Source: Hordeum vulgare subsp. vulgare
Taxonomy: Eukaryota > Streptophyta > Magnoliopsida > Poales > Poaceae
Length of the DNA stretch: 64,000 bases
Assembly: GCF_904849725.1 (NCBI RefSeq)
Contig: NC_058522.1
Span: 236,505,084 to 236,569,083 of the forward strand
Reading direction: 5' to 3'
Shown here piece after piece: positions 46,649-57,685 of this stretch (position 1 is its first letter; every line of letters begins with the position of its first letter). The notes beneath the pieces are model-generated. The model saw nothing but the letters and a program-made list of their open reading frames with translations, ran no database searches and was not told the DNA's origin. Made by a program: the position numbers and the translations under genes.

Positions 46649-47979
46649 CTAAAGAATTTCAAATGCTTCTACACAATCATCTTCAAAAACGAAGGGAGCA
46701 TCCTTTTGCGAAATATTAGTGAGAGGCCTAGAAATTTTAGAGAAGTCTTTAATAAATCTCCTATAGAAAGCAGCATGACCAATGAAACTTCTTATACCTT
46801 TAATATGTGTTGGACACGACAATTTTTCAATAGAATCAACTTTAGCTTTATCAACTTCAATACCTCTTTCGAAGATTTTGTGTCCCAATATAATGCCTTA
46901 ATTAACCATAAAGTGACACTTCTCCCAATTCAAGACAAGATTAGTTTCTTCACGTCTCTGCAAAACTCGATCAAGGTTGCTCAAACAATCATCAAAAGAA
47001 GTTTGTAAACAGAAAAAAAATCATCCATGAAAACCTCAACAATCTTTTCACAAAAGTCGGAGAATATAGCCATCATACATCTTTGAAAGGTAGCAGGTGC
47101 ATTGCATAAACTAAAAGGCATATGTCTATAAGCAAAGGTACCGAAAGGGAAAGTAAAAGTGGTCTTCTCTTGATCCTCTTTTGATACAGGTATTTGAGAG
47201 AAGCCAGAAGAACCGTCTAGAAAGCAAAAATGTGTATGTTTGGATAGTCTTTCTAGCATTTGATCAATAAAAGGTAGCGGGTAATGATCTTTCCGAGTAG
47301 CTTTATTTAATTTCCTGAAATCAATTACCATTCTATATCTTGTAACAGTTCTTTGCGGGATCAATTCATCTTTATCATTAGGAACAACGGTAATACCTCC
47401 CTTCTTAGGGACACAATGAACGGGACTAACCCATCTACTATCAGCAATAGGATAAATTATACCTGCCTCCAGAAGCTTTAGTATTTCATTTCTTACCACT
47501 TCCTTCATTTTAGGATTTAATCATCGTTGGTGATCAACAACTGGTTTAGCATCAGGCTCCATATTGACTTTGTGGTGACATAGAGTGGGACTAATGCCCT
47601 TAAGATAATCTAGAGTATATCCAATAGCAACATGGTGCTTCCTCGGAGCTTTCAATAATATCTTTTCTTCATGCTCTGAAAGGTTATTACTAATAATAAC
47701 AGGATATATCTCCTTTTCATCAAGATAAGCATACTTCACAGTGTCGGGTAATTGTTTAAGCTCAAACACGGGGTCACCCTTGGGTGGAGGAGGACCCCCG
47801 AGTATTTCAACGGGCAGATTGTGTTTCAGAATAGGCTGCTGATCAAAGAAAATCTTATCTATTTTTTTCCTTTCATTCATATGCATATCATTTTCATGGT
47901 CTAGCAAATATTGTTCTAAGGGATCGGTAGGAGGCACAGCGATAGAAGCAAGACCAATAATTTCATATTTACTAGGCAA
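46649..47979 (-). pseudogene. Reverse transcriptase of the Athila-type element
   Basis: 47979-47521 is the N-terminal part (KYEIIGLASIAVPPTDPLEQ, then TLDYLKGISPTLCHHKVNME). It ends in TGA, probably from CGA. 47508-46981 holds the fingers and palm: SRWVSPVHCVPKKGG, RMVIDFRKLNKATRKDHYPLP and FLDGSSGFSQIPV. The catalytic box FMDDF is followed by an extra Phe from a run of eight T (near 47018), and a frameshift comes soon after. 46888-46649 holds the thumb (GHKIFERGIEVD, SFIGHAAFYRRFIKDFS). The protein order is normal, the frame is not. Confidence 0.88.
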
Positions 47980-47989
47980 TTCTTTGTCA

Positions 47990-48624
47990 TGGGGTTGTCT
48001 ACGAAATTAAGAGAAATTGAAGTGATGAGATGCTTCCCCAAAACTCACAGTAACCGTTACTTTTTCACAATCAATCTTAGCATTAAAAGTATTCAAGAAG
48101 GGTCTACCGAGTATAATGGGACAAAAAACATCTTGTGGGGAACCAAGAACAAGAAAATCAGTAGGATACTTTATTTTCCCACACTAGACTTCAGCATCTC
48201 TAACAATCCCAATTGGTGAAATGGTATCTCTATTAGCAAGCTTGATGGTGACATCAATTTCCTCTAATTCGGTTGGTGCAATATCATTCATAATTTGTTC
48301 GTATAAGGTAAAGGGAATTGCACTCACACTAGCACCACATCACATAAGCCATGATAACGATGATCTCCTATTTTAACAGAAACAATAGGCACACCAACAA
48401 TAGGTCTATGTTTACCCTTAGTATCAGGTCTAGCAATTCTAGTGGCTTCATCGCAGAAGTGAATGACATGCCCATCAATATTATCAACCAAGAGATCTTT
48501 AAACATAGCAATATTAGGTTCAACTTTAATTTGTTCAGTAGGTATAGGTGTTCTAGTACAACTCTTACAAACCACAGTTGAAGCTTTAGGATGTTGCTTT
48601 ATCCTAACAGGAAAGGGTGGTTTC
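47990..48624 (-). pseudogene. Protease region of the Athila-type element
   Basis: 48680-48324 gives IVSVKIGDHRYHGLCDVV. The active-site stretch after CDVGAS-type sequence is shifted by one base near 48335 and hits a stop. The region from 48320 to 47990 is without a long frame on the minus strand, but fragments (PTELE, DTISPIGIV and DFLVLGSPQDVF-like stretches) can be followed across frames. Protease would cut the gag-pol polyprotein. Confidence 0.6.
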
Positions 48625-49534
48625 TCAATAAGCAGTAGGAATAACAAGATCAGCCTTATAAATAGTAGTTTCTTCTTCAACTTTAATACGTTCTACCACT
48701 TTAACTTCAATGGGAGGATGATATTTAAACCACTTCTCCTTGGGGAGATCAACATGAGTAGCAAAAGATTCACGAAATGAAACTACTACCTTAGAGTCAA
48801 GTCCACATTTAGTGCTAAAATCACGAAAAGCATCGGTTATATTTAGTCCATCTTTAAGGCTTATACCTGAGTCATTACCTTCGTCGAGTTCCCAATCTTC
48901 AGAGTTGCCTTTAATTCTTTCCAATAAGTCCCATTTGAATTCAATATCTTTCTTCATAAAGGAACCAACACAAGAAGTGTCGAGCATGGATTGATCACTA
49001 TGAGAGAGCCGGGCATAAAAATTCTAAATAATAATTTCTCTCAAGATCTCATGATTGGGGCATGAATATAACATTGACTTAAGCCTCCCCCAAGCTTGAG
49101 CGATTCTTTTTCCTTCACAAGGCCAAAAATTATAGATATAATTCTGATCACGATGAACCAGATGCATAGGATAAAACTTTTGATGAAATTCCAATTTCAA
49201 TCGGTTGTAGTTCCATGATCCAATATCATCACATAGCCTATACCATGTCAACGCCTTTTCCTTCACAGATAAAGAAAAGACCTTCTTCTTGACATCATCC
49301 TTGGGCAGACCTGCAAGCTTAAATAATACACAAACTTCATCCACATAGTTTAGGTGCAAATCAGGATGTAGTGTTCCATCTCTTGCATAAGGATTAGCTA
49401 GCAGTTTTTCTATCAAGCCCGAAGGAATTTCATATAATATTTTCAGTAGGTGCAGCAGGTTGAGTGGCATCTCTTTGTGCTTCCGATCGGGGTGGAGATA
49501 CCCCGAACAAGCCCCTCAAAGGATTGTTTTCCAT
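48625..49534 (-). pseudogene. Gag of the Athila-type element
   Basis: ATG at 49534 (MENNPLRGLFGVSPP) opens 34 codons before a frameshift near 49440. The main frame then gives YEIPSGLIEKLLANPYA, FKLAGLPKDDVKKKVFSLSV, KALTWYRLCDDIGSWNYNRL and FHQKFYPMHLVHRDQNYIYNF, a gypsy gag domain. TAG at 49026-49024 interrupts it; NFYARLSHSDQSMLDTSC follows in frame to 48625. Gag forms the particle. No CCHC knuckle is visible. Confidence 0.82.
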
Positions 49535-49611
49535 AGTGAAAAGTGACAATAAATTTCAGCACGGTATATAATTTTTTCCTTACCAAGTTCCACTTACCAA
49601 AGGTGCTTCAC

Positions 49612-49629
49612 TCCCTGGCAATGGCGCCA
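49612..49629 (-). other. Primer-binding site (tRNA-Asp type)
   Basis: Minus-strand TGGCGCCATTGCCAGGGA, 11 nt from the right LTR. Plant tRNA-Asp would give TGGCGCCGTTGCCGGGGA, so there are two mismatches. Confidence 0.8.
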
Positions 49630-49640
49630 GAAAATATTCT

Positions 49641-50845
49641 TGATGACCCACAATATAGGGGATCTATCATAGTCCTTTTTATAAGTAAGAGTGTCGATCC
49701 CAATGAGGAGCATAAGGAAATGACAAGCGGTTTTCAGGAAGGTATTCCTTGCAAGCACTGAAATTGTCGGTGACAGATAATTTTGTGACAAGGTAGTTCG
49801 TAATGGGTAGCAAGTAACAAATGTAACAATGGTCCAGCAAAGTGGCCCAATCCTTTTTTTAGAAAAGGACAAGCCTTGGCAAACTCTTATATAAAGAAAA
49901 TTGCTCCCGAGGACACATGGGAATTTATGTCAAGCTAGTTTTCATCATGCTCATATGATTCGCGTGCGTTGCTTTGATAATCTGATATGTGGGTGTACTG
50001 GTGCTTGGGTGCTACCCTTACTTGGACAAACATCCCACTTATGATTAACCTCTCTTGCAAGCATCCGCAACTACGAAAGAAGAATTAAGATAAATCTAAC
50101 CATAGCATGAAACATATGGATCCAAATCAGCCACTTACAAAGCAACCCATAAAGTAGGTTTTAAGCTTCTGTCACTCTAGAAACCCATCATCTACTTATT
50201 ACTTCCTAATGCCTTCCTCTAGTCCCAAATAATGGTGAAGTATCATGTAGTCGACGTTCACATGACACCACTAGAGGAGAGACAACATATATCTTATCAA
50301 AATATCAAACGAATACCAAATTCACATGATTACTTATAACAAGACTTATCCCATAACCTCAGGAAAAAATGTAACTACTCACAAAGCATATTCATGTTCA
50401 TGATCAGAAGAGTATTAGTAATCATAAAGGATCTAAACATATAATCTTCCACCAAATAAACCAACTAGCATCAACTACAAGGAGTAATCAACACTACTAG
50501 CAACCCACACGTACCAATCTGAGGTTTTGAGACAAAGATCGGATACAAGAGATGAACTAGGGTTTGGAAAGGAGATGGTACTGATGAAGATGTTGATGGA
50601 GATTGACCCCCCCCCCCTCGATGAGAGGATCATTGGTGATGACGATGGCTTCGATTTTCCCCTCCAAGAGGGAAGTTTCCCCGGTGGAATAGCTTCGTCG
50701 AAGCTCTAGATTAGTTTTGTCAAAGTTCCGCCTCGAGACGGCGACACCTTGTCTTGAAAGGTCTGATATGATTTTTTCAGGTCAAGACCCTTCATATAGT
50801 AGAAGATGGGAACCGGAGGCCTGCAAGGGGGACCACAAGCCTGCA
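49641..50845 (-). mobile_element. 5' LTR of the Athila-type element, interrupted by CACTA
   Basis: Starts TGATGACCCACAAT and aligns with 36949-38145. It stops at 'aagcctgca' (50845), where a CACTA end begins; the left LTR continues aagcctgca-gggcgcgg. About 300 bp of this LTR is missing here. Confidence 0.85.
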
Positions 50846-51622
50846 CACTACAAGAAAAAACCTTATAGGCAGAACCTCAGTAGTAGCGCTGGAAAAAACA
50901 AAACGATGCTCCTAATTAGCAGCAGCGCTCATCCAATAAAGCGCTACTACTAACACATTAGCAGTAGCGCTGCTAATTAAGAAGGCGCTACTACTATGTG
51001 GAACCAGATGATGCCACCGACAGTAGCTGTAGTAGCAGCGTTGCCCAAAATCTAGCGCTACTGCTAAGTGTTTAGCGGTAGCGCTTTGTTTTGCAACATC
51101 GCCGTTGCTAGTTCGCCCCACTTAGTAGTAGCGCTCGCTGGTATGCAGCGCTACTACTAATAGAACAGCAGCAGCGCTCTCTGTTATTCAGCACTACTGC
51201 TAGTTGCGGCTGCCACCTTTTTACCCCCCTCCCCTCCCCACTTTCACCTCTCTCCCCCTCCTCTTCCCTCTGCACACTCTCTACACGATTATTTCTCTTC
51301 TTCTCTTCCTCCTACCTCTCTTCTCTCCTCATTAATGTCCCCCTCCACCATAACTCTCCTTCATAAATGACTTCTTTCACATCTCTCTTTGTCCCACCTC
51401 TCTTCCTCTCCCCATTTTATTAATTCCCCCCTCCATCATAACTCCCTCTCCATTAGTTAGATAGCTAGATTCACCTATCCTCCCCAACAACTAGATCTAG
51501 CTAGCTATTTAGCCATCCACACGTGCTCTTTCAATTGGTCTCTCTCGGGAGATATATAGATGAGTAAAAAGTAGTTCACTTAAAGAATGGGAATATGTGT
51601 GTGAATGAGAATTTGTGTGTTT

Positions 51623-51675
<53 letters not shown>

Positions 51676-51885
51676 ATATATATATATGAAGAGATTTTTG
51701 CGAGTGTGACATGCCCTCTGATCGAGTTGCTTATGTTTTGCCGAAATGTCGATTTATTTCTGTTTCGGTGAATTTCGAGCAAACTCAATATGTCCTATTT
51801 TTAGGCAAGGTCATGCCAAAATTTTATATGACTTTGAAGCATGCATGCATTATTTATTTTATAACCCTTTTGCTTGTTATAACGT
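50846..51885 (+). mobile_element. CACTA (En/Spm) DNA transposon, one end
   Basis: Begins CACTACAAGAAAAAA, the usual terminal sequence of grass CACTA elements, with gca at 50843-50845 as the possible 3-bp TSD. 50870-51200 contains at least eight subterminal motifs of the type AGTAGTAGCGCT or its inverse AGCGCTACTACT, in both orientations. Such repeats bind the element's transposase in known CACTA families. 51200-51480 is pyrimidine-rich. No transposase is present, because a copia inserted at 51886 cuts the element. Confidence 0.88.
51626..51687. repeat. (TA)n microsatellite inside the CACTA element
   Basis: About 20 TA units, a short TATGTATGTA interruption, then about nine more TA units. Purely repetitive. 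Confidence 0.95.
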
Positions 51886-52212
51886 TGTTAGGGCCTATTT
51901 ATGCCTAAGTAATTTTGGTGATTGATGACAGTACCTTAGTTGACTAATCGTGTGCATTGAGCATTTCAGATAATACATGACAAAGGCACAAGACGATTCC
52001 GCACCCTCCATTGAATAGAAGCACGGTGTATTCTGTGATTCTCTTTGGTGGTTTTGAGTCGTAGTAACGTCGTACTATTAAGAGGGGACCCGTATTGAGA
52101 AGGATTGGGTGGATCAATCTTGCACGCACACACCTTTTCTCCATCTCCTTTCCCTTGCAACTATGGAGCTTTTGCCCTCTGTGGTCTTTCTATTCTTGCA
52201 AAAATGTCCTCT

Positions 52213-52373
52213 GGCGGTAGTACCGCTGGCCCTGGCGGTAGAACCGCTCGCCCTGGCGGTAGTACTGCTGGAGCTGGCGGTAGTACCGCTGACCCTAGCA
52301 GTAGTACCGCTGGAGCTGGCAATAGTACCGTTGGCCTAACGGTAGTACAGCCCCTGGTCAGCGGTAGTACCGC
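52213..52373 (+). repeat. 21-bp tandem array of GCGGTAGTACCGC palindromes, 5' LTR
   Basis: Units start at 52213, 52234, 52255, 52276, 52297, 52318 and about 52338-52359. Each contains a version of GCGGTA-G-TACCGC, a near-palindrome with 6-bp arms. The 21-bp spacing equals two helical turns. A further unit lies near 52503. Copies vary by one to three bases. It lies about 200-350 bp upstream of the TATA box. Confidence 0.85.
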
Positions 52374-52562
52374 TCTAGGACTTTAGTACCGTCATCCTTG
52401 CGGCTGTACTACGTCGGACTTTTTGTGAAGACTTTCTTGGCGGTGGTTGGCCTAGTAGTATCTTTGCGCTACCATGGGCTCAGGGGGAGTACCGCTGCAG
52501 CCAGCGGTAGTACCGGTGGGCTCGTGCTGTGAGTGAGGAAAACGGTTGGATTCTTCCCCCAC

Positions 52563-52570
52563 TATATAAA
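52563..52570 (+). promoter_or_regulatory. TATA box of the 5' LTR
   Basis: TATATAAA followed by GGG, conserved at 63334-63341 in the 3' LTR. It probably sets the start of the genomic transcript. Confidence 0.7.
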
Positions 52571-53304
52571 GGGTTCTTTTTGCTCAAGAACCCTACCATT
52601 GACCCTCCCAAGCTCCATGGTTGCTCCCTAAGCTCAAAAGTGCCCGATCTCTCTCCCTAGCCAAGCAAACTTGTTGATTTCCAAGGGATGGGTTGAGAAG
52701 GCTAAGATCTACACTTCCACCAAGAGAAAATTGATTCCCCGCACTAATCCCATGCGGATCTTGTTACTCCTGGGCGTTTGAGCACCCTAGATGGTTGAGG
52801 TCACCTCGGAGCCACATTCCATTGTGGTGAAGCTCTGTGGTCTTGTTGGGAGCCTCCAAGCTTTGTGTGGAGTTAGTCCCAACCTTGTTTGTAAAGGTCC
52901 GGTCGCCGCCTTCAAGAGCACCCATAGTGGAATCACGGCACATTGCATTGTGTGAGGGCGTAAGGAGAATACGATGGCCCTAGTAGCTTATTTGGGAGCA
53001 TTGTGCCTCCACACCGCTCCAACGGAGACGTACTTCCTGTCAAAGGGAAGGAACTTCGGTAACACATCCTCGTCTTCATTGGTTCCACTTGCGGTTATCT
53101 CTAATCTTTACATTGTGTATGTTATTGTTGTAGACTATTACTTACTTGCCTTAGCGATTATAGTTGGTAGCATCATATAGGTTCATCACCTAGTTGTCAT
53201 TTTAGAGAACCTTTATGTTGCTAACCCTAACTTGTTAATAATAATTAAAAAGTGGTCATTGCCTATTCACCCCCCCTCTAGTCAACCATATCGATCCTTT
53301 CAAT

Positions 53305-53318
53305 TGGTATGAGAGCCA
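53305..53318 (+). other. Primer-binding site (initiator tRNA-Met)
   Basis: TGGTATGAGAGCCA, 2 nt after the LTR. The consensus TGGTATCAGAGCCA differs at one base. Confidence 0.85.
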
Positions 53319-53353
53319 TGTATCTTTATTAAGGGTTTCACCATCCGAAGAAT

Positions 53354-55890
53354 ATGGATGATGATGAGGTAGGAGCCCATGGGCAACCCAAGGCCATGGC
53401 CTTGACTTCGGTCACAAGGGACGACTTGAATGCGGCTATGGCCAACCTCAGGACGTCCTTGACGAATGAAGTCAAGACCATGCTTAAAGATTTGATTGAG
53501 GGAATTAAAAGTTCTCCCGAACCAGCGTTGGTGGTTAAACCCACCAACACGGATTCGGAGGCCAATTCCTCTAGGGAAGCGGCTAAAGGTATGTGACCTT
53601 CTTCCCCTCTCGAAAATAATGGGACTGGAACCTATGCCTCAATTCCACCTCCCATGGTCTATGGAGGACCGGTTCCTACACCGCGTATTAATCCTATTGG
53701 TCCTCCTCCTAAGCTTGTTAAGGGTGATTTTGCTAACTGGGTGTTTTCTATTAAGTCTCATTTGAATCACAGCTCAACAAATTTATGGAGAATCATCGAG
53801 CAAGGCTACTATCCTCATGACCCAAGCAACCTCACTCCAAGAGAAGAAGCGGACAATCAATATAATCACTCCGCATTATTTATTCTCCAGTCCGCAGTGC
53901 CTCCTGAAGATCTTCCTCACTTGCGCCCCTTCACTCTGGCTAAGGACTGTTGGGAGCACATTATGGTGTTGTACAAGGGAAGCTCAAGCATTCAATGGTC
54001 CAATTATGAAGTGGTGCTTGATGAGGCGATGAGTTTGTGATGAAGGAAGATGAGGACCCTCGTGATCTCTATCGAAGGGTGACTGCTATTGTTGCTGCTC
54101 TCAAGGATCATGGCAGCAAGGATATGGATGACACATGGATCAAGCACAAGTTTCTCAAGGCCATCATGCCATTTAACAAAGCCATGTCATCCGTCATTCG
54201 CCAACGACCAGATTTCCACTCCTTGTCTTCCAGTGAGGTGTTGGATGAATTCATTGCAATGTCAATCATGAACAAGACCGCTGATAATGCACCTGCTCTT
54301 GTTCGGTCAAAGACAGCTTGACCCAACCTTTCTTTAAAGGCAAAGGCTGCTTCTGAAGAAGAAGAGGGTGAGGAAGAGGAGAGCTGCCCTGAAGACACTA
54401 AGTATGCTTATCACAAGCACATGGCTCTTGCGTCAAGGCAATTCTGGGGCAACAAGAGGAACTCAAGGCCCAACTTCTCCAAGAATAACTCAAGTGGGTT
54501 CAAGTCCAAGCAACGTGTGAGGACATGCTATAACTGTAACAATGTGAGTCACTTCGTGGTAGAATGTCCCTACGAGACGAGGGAAGACAATGGGGGCAAG
54601 CTCATTCGCAAAGACAAAACCAAGTCATTTCCAAACAAGAACAACTTTGTCAAGAAACCCCACCCAAAGGGTATGGTGTCACTTGAAGAGTACCCCTCCG
54701 ATGATTATGACGATGACGATATGGTGGCAACTGCGAGTGTCACCATTGCCACCCCTTCTCCCAAGAATATGTCTCTCTTCAATGCCCCCAACGGTAACCA
54801 CATCGCCAAGTGCCTCATGGCCAAAGGAATCGATCAAGTAACACCCAGCATTAAGACCACCATCACTACTGCTCCTTCATTGTTGAATTGTGTTGATGAT
54901 AGTGATGTTGTGGAACTTAATGAGCATGATCTTGACAAATTTCTGTGTACGATCAAAGGAGAACCCAAGAAGCACTTTGTTGCTCTTTTGGAACAACTGG
55001 GTGAGGCTAATGACCTCATCGAGTCTCATGAGGAGACTATCTCTGAGCTGCAAGGACATAGTCGTGACAATGCCGATGAGATTGCTGAATTATCTATTGC
55101 ACTAGAAAAGGAGCGCACTCTTCGTTTGGCTCTTGAGGAGTCATACAACGATGACTGCGCTAAATTGCAAAAGGAACTAGATCATGCTATTGTTCTTACT
55201 CGTGTGCTTAAGTCTGAAAAGGCTACACTTGGGGTTGGCCATGACAGACTCAAAGTGGAGTTTGACACACTTGACAAGGCTCACAAGGTCTTGAAAGGTG
55301 CTCATTTCTCCCTGAAAGAGTCTCATGATCAACTCCAAGCAAAGCTTACCAAGGAGATCTCTACTTGTCCTCCTTTCGTTAGAATTGATAATGCTTGTAC
55401 AACAAACCCTTGTTGTGAGCATGTACATCTTGTGGAGGAAAATGCCAAGTTGAAGGATCAACTTGAGAAGGGCCTTGTGCCATGCATCCAAGGCGAGAAG
55501 AACCTAAACGGCCTCTTGAGCAATCAAAAGGGTGTTGTAGGAAAGGATGGACTTGGACTTACATCCAAGTCGAAAATAAAAAGGAAGAACAGGAACAAAC
55601 GATCCCCTACCCTCATGGACATCTTTGTCAAAGAGGGTGAAGGGACTCAGAAGGAGAACAGGAACAAGGTGGAGAATGGTAGCATCAAGAAGGGAAAAAC
55701 CATTCCTACCAACACAGCCGGCAAACTCAATCCATCCTATGTTTTATGTCGTGCTGGTGATGGGCATGTTTATGCCAGATTTGTTGGTTCTTACTATGAG
55801 TCCATTGAATGGGCTATTTGGGTTCCTAATACCCTTGTCTCTAACATTAAAGGACCCATTCAAAAATGGGTACCTAAAACCAATACTTGA
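53354..55890 (+). pseudogene. Gag of the SIRE-like copia, with long coiled-coil tail
   Basis: ATG at 53354. The first frame (to 54040) has a TGA at 53594-53596 and the gag motifs KLVKGDFANWVFSIKSHL and LAKDCWEHIMVLYKG. A frameshift near 54030 leads to a second frame, with EDEDPRDLYRRVTAIV, TGA at 54319-54321 and a CX2CX4HX4C knuckle (CYNCNNVSHFVVEC, 54529-54570). A long charged coiled coil follows (about 55000-55350), with heptad-like Leu and Glu. It ends in TGA at 55888. A frameshift of one base then separates it from protease. Gag would package the RNA; the coiled-coil extension is typical of SIRE-lineage gag. Confidence 0.85.
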
Positions 55891-56290
55891 TCTATTGCAG
55901 GAGTTTGCTTCCGGTGGGGTGTCATGGTTGCTCGATAGTGGAGCAACAAATCATATGACCGGAAGCAAGGACTTAGTGGTGGATGTGCACCCTTCCCCAT
56001 CTATGCCCACCCATGTCCAATTCGCCGATGCATCATCGTCAAAGGTATTGGGATTTGGTAAGGTGGTCATGTCTCAAGAGTTATCTATTAAGAAGGTCAT
56101 GCTTGTTGAGTCCCTTGCTTACAATTTACTTTCGGTTCGTCAACTTGCAATTATGGGCTTTTCCACATTCTTTAATCTTGATACTGTGGTCCTTTTGTGG
56201 AGCAAGACTCTTAAATTAGCCTATGTGGTGAACTTTTCAAAGCGACCCACTAAGAGTGTGACTTGTCTAATGGCTCAAGTTGATGTGGGC
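55891..56290 (+). pseudogene. Protease of the SIRE-like copia
   Basis: In frame with integrase. It starts LLQEFASGGVSWLLDSGATNHMTG, with the catalytic DSG at 55934-55942. The following stretch (ADASSSKVLGFGKV, LAYNLLSVRQL) is the usual copia protease tail and leads into the GAG-pre-integrase region. It would cleave the polyprotein in the particle. Confidence 0.88.
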
Positions 56291-57685
56291 TCGCTTTGGT
56301 ATCGCTGACTAGCTCATGTCAATATGAGATCTTTGCAAAGTCTCCTCAAAGGGGACCATGTTCGTGGACTAACAAATGTGAGTTTTGCCAGAGATCGTGC
56401 TTGCAGTGCCTGCATTGAAGGGAAGATTCATGAAACTGCTCATCGTCCAACGACTCTCATTTACACTAAGAGGCCGTTGGAGCTCCTTCATATGGATCTC
56501 TTCGGTCCTCCATCATTTGATAGTCTTGGGGGCATAAAGTACTACTTGGTGATTGTTGATGACTACTCAAGATACACCTGGGTATATTTTTTCAAGAGGA
56601 AGAGTGAGACTCAACAAACTGTCATCAACTTTGCTAATGAAGCTCAACGTCAACATGAAGCAAAGATTTTGATGATTAGAAGGGACAACGGCACCGAGTT
56701 CAAGAACTACACCTTGGGTGAGTTTCTAGGTGATGAGGGAATCGAACATCAATATTCAGCACCATACACCCCTCAACAAAATGGTGTGGTGGAAAGGAAA
56801 AACCGGACGTTGATGGACGCGGCAAGAACAATGATGGCGGAATTCAAATCTCCGTATAACTTTTGGGCCGAAGCCATCAACACAGCATGTCATGCATCCA
56901 ATCGGCTCTATATCCGGTAAGGCTTGAACAAGACCCCATATGAGATTCTCACCGTAAACAAACCCAATCTCAAGTACTTCCGGGTATTCGGGTGTAAGTG
57001 TTTCATTCTCAAGAAAGGTGCATGTTTAGCTAAATTTGATTCTACAGCTCAAGAGGGCATCTTTGTTGGTTATGCTACAAACTCTCAGGCTTACCGTGTC
57101 CTCAACAAGTCCACCGGGCTCATTGAGGAAATGTGTAATGTGGAGTTTAATGAAAATAATGGCTCCCAAGTGGAGCAAAGTGGTATCTGTGATGTAGGTG
57201 ATGAAATTCCTCCCCAAGCCATAAGAAGAATGGGGATTGGTCAAATACTCCCCATTGAGGAACCCCTTGTGGTCGAAGGAGAAGGACAATGCTCTACTCA
57301 AGTGGAGCCATCATCCTCCCAAGCCCCACACGCTTCCGATGAACAAAGAGAAAACCCTCAACCAGTTGAAAAAGTTCAAGGACAAGATCAATTGCTCAAA
57401 GATGGTGATGTGCCCCACGATGTCCAAGTGCTTACACAAGGTTCCCAATCTGCTAAAGATCAAGATCAAGTGCAACTACAAGATCCAGACCAAATAGAGG
57501 CACAAGATCAAGATCAAGAGCAACCACAAGATCAAGGACAAACCAGTGAGCCTGCTCAAGTCGAAAATCAAGTTGATCAGGATGTTGTCTCTAAATTTCC
57601 TTCTGCGGCACCTAAGAGGGCTACTGGTGCCAAGGGAGGATCAAAACGCAAGGCCAAGCAAAGTAATCAATTCGATGCTCCCTAG
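56291..57685 (+). pseudogene. Integrase of the SIRE-like copia
   Basis: The zinc-binding region is damaged: the expected first His is replaced in LWYR and is followed by TGA at 56306-56308. LAHVNMRSLQ and CSACIEGK follow. The catalytic core keeps D (HMDLFGPPS), D (RRDNGTEF) and E (NGVVERKNR). TAA at 56918-56920 interrupts before NKTPYEIL. The C-terminal part has KYFRVFGCKCFILKK and a Gln/Asp-rich stretch (QDQVQLQDPDQ). It ends in TAG at 57683, in frame with RT. It would insert cDNA in the nucleus. Confidence 0.88.

Larger units (their letters stand above)
36949..50845 (-). mobile_element. Athila-type gypsy retrotransposon (Sabrina/WHAM-like), interrupted in both LTRs
   Basis: Left LTR 36949-42622 (interrupted), PPT at 42623, then from right to left gag, protease, RT, RNase H, integrase, a long 3' region with a short ORF, and right LTR from 49641. 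The PBS beside the right LTR is of tRNA-Asp type, as in the Athila lineage of Triticeae. It inserted in the LARD 3' LTR (candidate TSD tggct at 36944-36948). A solo LTR disrupts the left LTR and a CACTA element disrupts the right LTR at 50846. All genes are damaged; the family name is tentative. Confidence 0.85.
51886..53302 (+). mobile_element. 5' LTR of the SIRE-like copia (1,417 bp)
   Basis: TGTTAGGGCC to CCTTTCA, followed by the PBS. It contains an array of 13-bp palindromes (52213-52373) and a TATA box (52563-52570). Confidence 0.92.

Noticed and set aside
51626..51687. (TA)n tract as a promoter or origin
   Set aside because: A simple microsatellite is enough to explain it.
52213..52373. 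Regular 21-bp repeats as a CRISPR array
   Set aside because: Units have no unique spacers, are degenerate palindromes and lie in a plant LTR.
54000..54060. Possible programmed frameshift in copia gag
   Set aside because: There is no slippery heptamer or pseudoknot that I can see, and other stops show that the element is simply decayed.
55860..55945. Gag-pol boundary with one-base shift as a recoding site
   Set aside because: SIRE-type elements are thought to use stop-codon readthrough in frame. A single-base deletion explains the shift in a copy with many lesions.
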